Notes under the pieces: model-generated | Told to the model about the DNA's origin: nothing | The model's database searches: none | Seen by the model: only the letters and a program-made list of their open reading frames with translations | Made by a program: the position numbers and the translations under genes | Part shown: positions 27,701 through 35,495 of the stretch, in pieces | How the letters are laid out: the number at the start of each line of letters is the position of its first letter | How positions within the stretch are numbered: the stretch's first letter is position 1 | Origin: Bacillota bacterium | GTDB taxonomy: Bacteria; Bacillota; Clostridia; Acetivibrionales; DTU013 | Direction of reading: 5' to 3' | Assembly: GCA_023418915.1 (NCBI GenBank) | Contig: JAEZYU010000037.1 | Location: forward strand, 62,001-126,000 | Length of the DNA: 64,000 nt

Positions 27701-27970
27701 TCCCGCAAGCTTGCTGAGAGTTTTGATCATTTCATTGCATGCTTTTATCTGCAGGAGCAGCGATTCTTTGTCATTATCATTGTTGCTTTCTCTGATAAAG
27801 CGCAGACCTTTTTTAATGACAGAGGAAATATAGCCTGAAAGCATATTTTTCGCTTCTTCAACATCAATCTGCTCCTTCTCGAGCTGGAATTCAGCCGGAT
27901 CAAGCTTTTGAAGCTGCTCTTTCAGGTTGTGATGAATTATTTGTTCATAGACGCCTTGTTTTAGGTCCAT
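24767..27970 (-). CDS. PLD - DEAD/DEAH helicase - DUF3427 protein
   Basis: This 1067-aa protein has an N-terminal helical region, a phospholipase D-like nuclease (HAKAYMFKR near residue 232 and IGSSNLSNAAL near 247), then an SF2 helicase: AATGTGKTVIAAF (about 358), DEFHHAEAP (about 453), LTATPERMDG (about 478) and QQLGRGLRHSEG (about 658). The C-terminal 350 residues are DUF3427. This order is a well-known defence-associated architecture that couples DNA translocation to cleavage. The ATG at 27970 has GAGAGG six bases upstream. It heads a same-strand cluster with the PD-(D/E)XK, DUF429 and DUF6998 genes. Confidence 0.85.
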   Translation of the reverse strand: MDLKQGVYEQIIHHNLKEQLQKLDPAEFQLEKEQIDVEEAKNMLSGYISSVIKKGLRFIRESNNDNDKESLLLQIKACNEMIKTLSKLAGEESLQGLKIADEGEVLTSLYSKINTIRSIKEKNAVRPVTSLSQSTLFTNSPLEPNMVNELKKEILCSDRIDMLVSFIKWSGLVCIIEELKEFTQGDNHKLRIITTSYMGATDYKAIKVLSELKNTEIKISYDTKRTRLHAKAYMFKRDTGFTTAYIGSSNLSNAALTAGLEWNLKVTEKDSLSVIQKIEATFENYWNDNEFTTFNGEEEEDRERLIKSLNKEASAGSDNDVVFALDVQPYYYQKEILEKLQAERKLYGRYKNLLVAATGTGKTVIAAFDYKNYMYENRRERNNLLFIAHREEILKRSRDTFRAILKDNNFGDLYVGAHVPQSIDKLFMSIQSFNSSRLYEKTTPDFYDFIIVDEFHHAEAPSYQILLDYYKPKILLGLTATPERMDGKNVIERFDGRVAAEIRLAEAIDRKFLSPFQYFAISDTVDLSQLKWTRGGYDRNELEGLYINSDDIRVREIIQSIHKYTTDINEVIGLGFCVGVEHARYMTKKFNQKGIPSITVCGETDQQERNSAISRLRKGDIKFIFSVDVYNEGVDIPEVNTVLFLRPTESLTIFLQQLGRGLRHSEGKECLTVLDFVGQAHRNYDFESKFKALMGRTKHSVEYCITNGFLSLPRGCYIHLEKQAKEYVLRNIKDAKLTKANLVNKLRYFEDDTGLKPTLANFLTHYQYSLADVYGKAGDRSFVRMKVDAGLVNGFGNADEDIIVKRFKNFFHINSRKLIEYWVKVLRNATSNNDSLSNIHSANEAERLMLGMLYYSLFGEPPERLVYGTFADALLQLCVNNKELVEEIKEILEYNYQHIDFIDKDVDLGTVCPLNVYCSYSVYQIMAAFGYFNESKKPSFREGAKYFQEFELDTFFITLNKSEKDYSPSTLYEDYAINERLFHWQSQSRTSVKSPTGQRYINHLKTGNKIVLFVRENKRSGYFAEAYTFLGEAEYVSHSGDMPISFIWRMKEEIPGAMMQKANKGIV

Positions 27971-28153
27971 TGATACCTCTCTATAGTGGAATTGCTCCAC
28001 ATTACCATGATTCGTGTGAATTTACATCAAGACATATTCTAGTGCTTTATTTAGTTTATTCACTTTAAAAATCAGTTGAATCACTTTGATTATCTTTTAT
28101 TGTCTAATGCTTTATGAATATTATCTTCATATTTCTTACATAAAATTATTTAA

Positions 28154-31100
28154 CTATTTTTCAACATGGCCTCCCTTAAGTTGTAAAGTTGTTACGCCGC
28201 TTACTTTTACATTTAGTTCCTGACAAATTCTTTGTTTATATTTATAATCAACTTTGTGCAAATACATATAATGTATAACCATTCTCCGTAATATGTTAGC
28301 CGCAAAACAATTGTTGTTATTATCCAATTCCTTGTATAGCTTTATTATTTCATCAACATTAAAAATATTTAAGCAGTCAAATTTTATACTCATATTGATA
28401 ATTTTGAATGAAGTTGAACTGTTACATCTTAACAATTCCGTATAAGTTTCTACTAATTTATCATTTGATATTGAATCTGACACTTTTTTTACCAATAAAA
28501 CAGATACGTTTTCAACTAAGTAATATAAAAACTTTCTTACTTTATCTTCTATGTTAAGGATATTCGCATTATTATGTTTATTAACTTCTTTCACCATATT
28601 CTCAATAATATTATCTATGCTACATTCAATTAGCTCGGTGAATGCTCCTAGTATTCTCATTCCTAAATTATGGCACTCATAGGCAATATCATGCTTAACT
28701 TCTGCAATTATTTTACCAGGATAATTCTTTAAAATCTGTCCTAGTATCTCAAGTGTTTTGAAAGCTTTATTAATATCTAGAATGTTATTAAGCTCAGTAT
28801 CGTTTTCAGTGGTTTCCGATGCAATTGCAGTTTGTTCTTGTGACTCTTTAAAACTCTTATATCGATACTCATCCTGCTTACTTAGTAAATTATCTCGATT
28901 CTTTTTCACATCATCAGATATAGAAAGGGAAATTTTTTGTGATTTTCTATCCATATTTTTTATAAACTCACCGTAATTATCAAAATCGAACTCACTAATA
29001 GATTCAAAAATCAGCATGGAATTTAACATTATTTCATCAATGATAAATTGATCTTTTCGCAAATGACATAAAAAGAGAATAATATTTGCATATTCCTCAA
29101 TATAAAGATTTTTGCTTAACTCACAAATATAATCTCTAATCTCTTTTAAATCGATATTATCAGAAAAGTATTTTGCTACAAAATAATAATAGATGTATGA
29201 ATACTTCATTTTCAAGCTATTACTATCGATATACTCTAGAATATGACATAATATTAGTTCCTCCAGTTTTTTTTCATGAGAAAGCCGTAAAGCATATTTT
29301 TTACAAAACCGCTCATTTACTTCTAATATGTCATTAATATCAATAATTTTTTTACTACTCCTAAATATATAGTATGCTAATTCACATAAGTACGAATCAA
29401 AAATACCTATACTGTCATTGTCTTTATTTATACTTATCAGCATATTATTTATCAGTGTCTGATACAAATATCCATACGAACTGATTTTTGGATCTATGTT
29501 ATTAGCTGCTTCATACTGATTTAATAGAAGAAGTATATATATCGGATATGAAGGGACTAATCCCTTACCTATAACAGCATCAATAGTTTTCCCAACTTTA
29601 TCACTTTTTCGATCCAGTTCATCATCAGTTACTATAAATTCCTGACCTATACCATACCACTTCTTAATTAGTCTATCTCGAAGTAAATATCCGAAATCTA
29701 GAATTATACAACTCACCATTTCTAGGAATTCAGGAATATTGTTTTTATTAGTAATGTATTGTAGACGATAGTAATCGTCTGTAAAATAATTATTGTATCA
29801 AACTTTTGCATAAGAAATGAGAAAAGCTTAGATATTCCTTGATTATTTAAATTTATGTTGTTAAAATCATCTATAAGAATTGCTTTATCATTTTTATTAC
29901 GTGAATTGTAATCATCAACTAATTCATTACAGTACTGCTCGCTGAATATTCTGTTTATAGTTCTTTGTAAACTAATTTCTTCTATCTCACTTAGTTCTTT
30001 TGAATTTACCATTAAAGGTATAATACTCTCACCATATAGGTCAATAAATAGTTTTTTGCACATTGCTGTCTTTCCACAATTATCCGACCCCGTTATCATT
30101 AACTTTTTTAATTTTTTATAAATTCAAATGTCTTATCACTCTTAATTCTTTTTACTAATTCATCACCTTTGTCTTGTACTCTAAATATTTCAATTTCTGG
30201 ATATAAATAAATATCATCTAGTGCTAAATTTTCCTTATATGGATGATTAAACTTAACCCCAATATCTTCTATATATTTTAAATGTTTTTTGCTAATACGG
30301 TACAACATTTTGTCTGTAACTTTGTTTCTAGCAAACTCATTCCATGTATCAAAGCTTTGTTGTGGTTTAAATATCCTACCATTCCAGCTGAATTGACAAA
30401 AATGCTCTTTGTAATTGTCTAAATCAATAATTATTGTATTAAATACCCCTACTATATTTCCATTATGATCTTGTAGAATACCTCCATTATAATAGCCATT
30501 ACTGGTATTGTCTGAACTCTCTTTTGTAATCCTTTCTGAACAATGCTCATGCCCAGTAATAATAATGTCTACTATAGATTCTAATCTTTTTTTGATTTTT
30601 TGGCTGTTCATTGGTTGAAACCAATTGAAAGGATGATGCAGTATTGCTATTACAACATCATATCTAGATATATCAATTTCTGGAATTAGATACTCAGGGA
30701 AATATATCGTGCTTAGCTGTTCATTAATTTTAGATAGCCATGCTGAGTTTAACATTAAAAACAATACTTTTTTATTAGATACACTCACTAATTTTAAGCT
30801 ATGTAACCTATTTCCCCAGCAACTGTCATCAAAAAGTGAACACATTTCAAAAAAATTACTTTGTGGTAACGTAAATTGATTTATTATGCTTTCATTTATA
30901 ATAGCCTTTTCATTTATAGAATTAATGGCAATATCGCGAATTGCATTAGTTTCTATTCCAAAGTCACAGTCATGATTACCGGGTACAAATAAATAATGGA
31001 CTTTCTCAAATTGACCTTCTGGCTTTTCAAGCTTCTTTGATAATTCTGCTATAAAGTCAATTGCTATACTGTATTCATCTGATTTGCCGGAAAATGAGAT

Positions 31101-31244
31101 ATCACCAGAAAAAACTAAAAAACAACTTTCACAATTAGTTGATCGACTTATAATAGCATTTGCGATTTCATCTACTAAATCAATTATTTTATTTTGAGTC
31201 CCGTTAAAATGTATATCACTTAACTGACATATTGATATTTTCAT
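28154..31244 (-). pseudogene. Metallophosphoesterase - STAND NTPase fusion split by two frameshifts
   Basis: Three consecutive frames form one gene. The first (ATG 31244, GAGGTG site) is a calcineurin-like phosphoesterase with QLSDIHF, FSGDISF, VPGNHDCDF, ILHHPF and TGHEHC. At two A6 runs (30104-30117) the frame slips by one to MITGSDNCGKTAM (P-loop) and KAILIDDFNN (Walker B). Near 29783-29786 it shifts again and continues TDDYYRLQYITNKNN, then FGYLLRDRLIKKW and a long helical C-terminus. One extra base in each homopolymer would restore about 1030 codons. STAND proteins of this kind detect phage proteins and activate an N-terminal effector. The gene is visibly more AT-rich than its neighbours, consistent with transfer. 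Confidence 0.75.
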
Positions 31245-31265
31245 GCGAACACCTCGTAAAAACAT

Positions 31266-31803
31266 CTTTTTTTATTATAGAATTTATATTGATATAAGAC
31301 AAGCGTTACTTTTATATGTAATATTTAATTTTATCATACATCTATTGGCAAATTCCTTGTAAACCTTGAATTTGGTTCATGAATCTATACCATTTGCTAT
31401 CGACTTAACTGTTAACTGTATGCATAAATAATTGAAGCAAAATGCCTAATGGTTCTTATATGCTTAATCCAAAATAATTATCTACTGTTACGAATAAATT
31501 AACTCTATGATAAGATTAATTTCGCACACATGAAAGTAATTCAGAGTGTTCTACCTTATCAGGGGGCAATATTGTGATAAAAGTTATTGCGCCCGATTCA
31601 GGGCAGACTTATCCATAAATCCTATCAGTGCTTATATCCAAAGAACAAAATTTATGTCCCTCATTCTAGTTATTGCTAGCTCCTAACCTATATGCTAGAT
31701 CAATTGGAAGTTTCTCTTATTAAAGAATTTACATGTTAAGAAAAAGGGGCAACCACTCTCATCGTTTATCTTTGATAATAACAACTTTTTAAATTGAAGT
31801 AGA
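31266..31803. other. Non-coding AT-rich stretch with one hairpin
   Basis: No open frame of note. A stem-loop around 31564-31593 pairs gggcaata with ttattgcgccc, imperfectly. It could be a terminator downstream of the HNH gene or a leftover repeat arm. Otherwise I see nothing. Confidence 0.35.
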
Positions 31804-32655
31804 TTACGCAAATAGATGTTTATTTTCAACCAGCCTCTCTTCCACCCCATTTTTATATATAATCAACAACCTACCTCTGTCAAACACCGGTTCCGCCCGA
31901 TGTATCACTTTATGATGATTGGGACAGATGATTATTTGATTCGCTGCGTCATTATTTAAAGAAACTACAAATGGATTTATATGATGCGATTCAACAATGT
32001 GAACATCAAATCTTTTGCCGAAATCATCACCGCAGATCTGGCATTTGTATTCATATAGCATCTTTAGGTTATCACCTATAGCTCTGTTAAGCTTTCTTAT
32101 TTTAGTCAGTTGTTGAATTCTATCTATTGAAGCTGTAGGATCAGTAACAGGATAGTTTACAGATGCTTCATAGCTCTGTTCATCTTCATTCACTAAGATG
32201 CTTCTTGCTTGTGCTGTTTCAGATTGAGTAATGCACTCAAGGATATATGTATCTGCGTACTCAGTAGTATATATTGCTAAAAATTCCTTGTTTTCCTCCG
32301 GGATTCTGAAATACCTTCTCTGTCCATCTTCAAGAGTACTTCTCTGTTCGCAAAGATATCTATATGTGCATGAAAAATAATCCCTGAGTCTATATGCAAT
32401 TTCGCTGTTTGGATTATATCTAATCTGGAGAATATCCCTGTGGTTGGGGTACTTTGAGTCATCAAATTTCTGGTTTACGAGTTTTACTTTGTATGAAACT
32501 CCATCCAGCATAAAAAAGATATCCTTTGACTCACCGCGGCTGATAAATTTTCTTATATTATTTTGGAAGATAACCTGTATATCCAAGGGAATGCTCAATC
32601 CCTGATTCAGCAAGGACCAGTCTACTTCCTTTTTATAAACATAGAAATTGTCCAT
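31804..32655 (-). CDS. HNH endonuclease with N-terminal DNA-recognition-like domain
   Basis: The 283-aa product ends with a zinc-supported HNH domain: YKCQICGDDF, then HIVESHHINPF and IIICPNHHKVIHRAEP (about residues 205-265). The N-terminal 180 residues contain FQNNIRKFISRG and LRDYFSCTYRYLCEQR and are not recognised; position suggests target recognition. The ATG follows a GGGGGTGG stretch. It is 64 bases downstream of the nuclease-helicase gene in the same direction, so MazG-like, helicase and HNH genes probably form one transcription unit. Confidence 0.75.
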   Translation of the reverse strand: MDNFYVYKKEVDWSLLNQGLSIPLDIQVIFQNNIRKFISRGESKDIFFMLDGVSYKVKLVNQKFDDSKYPNHRDILQIRYNPNSEIAYRLRDYFSCTYRYLCEQRSTLEDGQRRYFRIPEENKEFLAIYTTEYADTYILECITQSETAQARSILVNEDEQSYEASVNYPVTDPTASIDRIQQLTKIRKLNRAIGDNLKMLYEYKCQICGDDFGKRFDVHIVESHHINPFVVSLNNDAANQIIICPNHHKVIHRAEPVFDRGRLLIIYKNGVEERLVENKHLFA

Positions 32656-32719
32656 TTATCCATCCACCCCCAATCACCACAAGGCAAGACATTTATATAT
32701 CCTTTTATGAAGTAACTGC

Positions 32720-34981
32720 CTAACGCGTATATCTCCTATAATACTCCTCAAGCTTCTCGTCACAGTGCCTCGCAATCCACGCTATATCCTCTTTCGTAAG
32801 CTTTTTGAACACATACTTGTTGAACTCAACAAATTCTATCTCGCGGCACCTTTTCATAAACCTCATATCCTCAAATCTCCTGAAAGGATTGGCAAAGATG
32901 TTTCTCTCTGCATCTTTCCGGGTGAAGTTATCCCTGCAGAATACACTGGACTTTTTTTCAACAAAGAGACCTTTTTCTTTCCTGTCACCATAGAAGTTTA
33001 TAAAATAGTCAACTATGTCCTCTACTCGCACCTTGCCATTTTCGTTAACATTCTCAAACATGGCCTTTAGCAATACAGGTTTATATGAATAGCTCATATC
33101 CATGGTCTTCACCATACCCATGAACTTATCCTTCATATTAGCTGCTGTAATAAGCTCCCATCCATATTCTGAAGCATATTTACGCACAGTGTCTTCCTTG
33201 AAATACTTAAAGCTTCTTTTGTCACCTATCGGGACCTCCAGGTCGGGCTTTAGCTTTCCTTCCCTTATGTACCTTTCGATAGTTTCCGTCTGAACATCGA
33301 CCATCCTTACAAACTCAAGCTGCGATATCATATCTTTCACTTCATCCTGCCAGTTAAAAAGATCAATCAGCTCATAATCTGCGACATTAATCGGGAAGTC
33401 CAGCCAAATCTCAGGTTTTTCACCTCTGGCAAGCAGATCGGCATCAAGTTCCATCTGTTTTTTCGGTGCCAACACCATCTGGCCGGGTCTGTATTCCTTG
33501 ATATTCAGCAGCCTATGTATGGAGTACGGAGTGTTGAACATACCTGCATTATCTATAAAGTCAAAGACAACAAGATGATCCTTACCTTCACACTTACGCA
33601 TTCCCCTGCCTAGCTGCTGTACATACAGGGTCTTTGACATAGTAGGCCTTGCCATAAAGAGCACTTCTGTCTTTGGGCTGTCCCAACCTTCATTTAAAAG
33701 GTCGCATGCACACAATACATTTATGCTTCCATTTTCATACTCATCAAATATCCTGGCTCTTTCAGAGTTCTTTAAATTTCCGGATACCGCCTCGCTGACG
33801 ATCCCATTCTCTTTAAATAGTTGTGAAATCAGTTCCGCATGCTTTACTGAAGCACAAAATACAAGTGTCTTTCTGTTTTTGACATACTGCAAATAAGTAT
33901 CAATCATGATTCTGTTTCTTTCAGGCACATACAGCTTGCTCTCCAGGTCCTGTGAATAATACTTGATACCGTTTATTCTTACAGTCGATAGATCCACATT
34001 TGTCTTAATCCTGATACAGCGGACAGGGGTAAGCTCTCCAATTTCAACTGCTGTTTTGAGGTCGAGCTTGTGCGCTACATTTCTGAAAAGCTCCAGCAAA
34101 TCCTCACCGTCAGTTCTTTCAGGTGTTGCTGTCAATCCAAGAGTAAATTTAGGTTTGAAATAACCAAGAAGCTTTTTGTAGGTATTTGCCGTTCCATGAT
34201 GGCATTCGTCGATGATGATATAGCCAAAGTCATCTGGCTTGAACTGCTCAATGTTCTGTGCAACACTTTGAATACTGGCACAGACTACATACGCATCTGC
34301 ATCCTTTTGTTCAGCCACATACATACCGACCCGCTTGTCCTGCCACAAATCCTGGAAAGTTGATTTTGCCTGAGAAACAAGCTCTCTGGTATGAGCAATG
34401 AAAAGCGTCCTCTCTCCGCAGCCTTTCGCATCGCTGACAGCCGTGACAGTTTTCCCTGCCCCTGTTGCATGATATAGGAGCGCAATGCTCTCTCCGCTAT
34501 CTCTCATCTTTTTCAAGTTGTCTATAGCCGCTTGCTGGTGGTCCTTTAGTTCGAATATCTTGCCTTTCTGTTTTGGCAGGTAGTCTTCCATTAGTTTGAA
34601 TTCAGGCATTTCCCCGACAAAAGTTATCAGCTCATCTTTGACCCTTTCACGTTGCTTCTTTAATTGATTGTATGCCCACCGGTATACTTTCCAGTTGTTA
34701 TATATAAGGCTGTTTTGCCTTAAGAGATCATCATAATATTTGTTGTTTGAAATCTTATTCGGGTTATGATCTATATCGCCATCAATCTCTATCGCTATCC
34801 TAAGGTTTTCACTCTCAAGAGCAAAATCTATAAATCTTCTGTTCCCGTATATATCAACAAAAGGATATTGAACATACAGATATTCAGTTTTTTCCGGCCC
34901 GAAAACATCGCAGAATAATTCCACAAACAGGTCTTCAGCTATGCTTGCAACACTGGTTTTATACTTGATCTCATGTTCCAT
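32720..34981 (-). CDS. SF2 helicase with N-terminal endonuclease-like domain
   Basis: A 753-aa protein. Residues 1-125 look like a DUF559/Vsr-like nuclease (FIDFALESENLRIAIEIDG, then RQNSLIYNNWKVYRW). The helicase follows with YHATGAGKTVTAV (about 170), IIIDECHHGTANT (about 255), LTATPERTDG, VNVLCACDLLNEGWD-type motif V and QQLGRGMRKCEG (about 460). The C-terminal 290 residues are unassigned. The architecture is that of type I/III restriction motors in one chain, without a methyltransferase nearby. The ATG is six bases after the MazG-like gene stop, so they are cotranscribed. Confidence 0.8.
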   Translation of the reverse strand: MEHEIKYKTSVASIAEDLFVELFCDVFGPEKTEYLYVQYPFVDIYGNRRFIDFALESENLRIAIEIDGDIDHNPNKISNNKYYDDLLRQNSLIYNNWKVYRWAYNQLKKQRERVKDELITFVGEMPEFKLMEDYLPKQKGKIFELKDHQQAAIDNLKKMRDSGESIALLYHATGAGKTVTAVSDAKGCGERTLFIAHTRELVSQAKSTFQDLWQDKRVGMYVAEQKDADAYVVCASIQSVAQNIEQFKPDDFGYIIIDECHHGTANTYKKLLGYFKPKFTLGLTATPERTDGEDLLELFRNVAHKLDLKTAVEIGELTPVRCIRIKTNVDLSTVRINGIKYYSQDLESKLYVPERNRIMIDTYLQYVKNRKTLVFCASVKHAELISQLFKENGIVSEAVSGNLKNSERARIFDEYENGSINVLCACDLLNEGWDSPKTEVLFMARPTMSKTLYVQQLGRGMRKCEGKDHLVVFDFIDNAGMFNTPYSIHRLLNIKEYRPGQMVLAPKKQMELDADLLARGEKPEIWLDFPINVADYELIDLFNWQDEVKDMISQLEFVRMVDVQTETIERYIREGKLKPDLEVPIGDKRSFKYFKEDTVRKYASEYGWELITAANMKDKFMGMVKTMDMSYSYKPVLLKAMFENVNENGKVRVEDIVDYFINFYGDRKEKGLFVEKKSSVFCRDNFTRKDAERNIFANPFRRFEDMRFMKRCREIEFVEFNKYVFKKLTKEDIAWIARHCDEKLEEYYRRYTR

Positions 34982-34987
34982 TCAAAC

Positions 34988-35317
34988 TTACCTTTCAATG
35001 ACTTCCTTAAGAAGCAGTCCCCGTTCAAAAACTCCCCGTTCAGCAGCTTTTTTCATTCGTATGCCTTCAAATGTATCTATGTCGATATCCTTATACTTGA
35101 GTATTGCGTAGATAACTTCAACAAGATCGGCAAGTTCTTCAACATTATCATCGGACAAATATTCCTGCAGCTCTTCTCCCAGTTTCGCATCCAAAAGTCT
35201 TTTGTATGCTTCACTGTCAAGCGTTTCCACTACAGCAGTTTTCCCCGCTTCCTCAATGATTTGCGGGATCTTATCTCTCACAAGCTTGTTATATGTAATG
35301 GCACCCAGAGTTATCAC
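34988..35317 (-). CDS. MazG-like nucleoside triphosphate pyrophosphohydrolase
   Basis: The 109-aa product has the all-alpha NTP pyrophosphatase core: YNKLVRDKIPQIIEEAGK, then KLGEELQEYL and EELADLVEVIYAIL, giving the EExxE and ExxD magnesium sites. Relatives hydrolyse (d)NTPs. The start is uncertain: GTG at 35317 overlaps an AGAGGTGAT site, while a CTG three codons later is better spaced. It leads the helicase-HNH operon. A nucleotide-hydrolysing enzyme in front of a restriction-type motor is an unusual pairing. Confidence 0.75.
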   Translation of the reverse strand: MITLGAITYNKLVRDKIPQIIEEAGKTAVVETLDSEAYKRLLDAKLGEELQEYLSDDNVEELADLVEVIYAILKYKDIDIDTFEGIRMKKAAERGVFERGLLLKEVIER

Positions 35318-35495
35318 CTCTTATGTTTTAACATAGGCCATATCATACTAGCCTATTATCAACACCTTAATGTTATCAGAATCGACAAAAATTAACAAGT
35401 TATGTAAAACAATATAAATGGAATTTATAATGAACGAATTATGATTTATACCCGATATTATTATTAGTGATTATTCATAAAGCAGGTGGACAACT
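35318..35495. promoter_or_regulatory. Divergent intergenic promoter region
   Basis: About 180 bases of very AT-rich DNA lie between the leftward MazG-like operon and the rightward helicase gene. Both sets of genes must be transcribed from here or from within. AGGTGG precedes the rightward ATG. I can point to no single convincing -35/-10 pair. Confidence 0.35.

Noticed and set aside
30104..30117. Definite programmed -1 frameshift in the STAND gene
   Set aside because: The heptamer fits, but a second uncorrected frameshift further on means the gene would still be broken; decay or base-call error is simpler, so it is kept only as a possibility in the findings.
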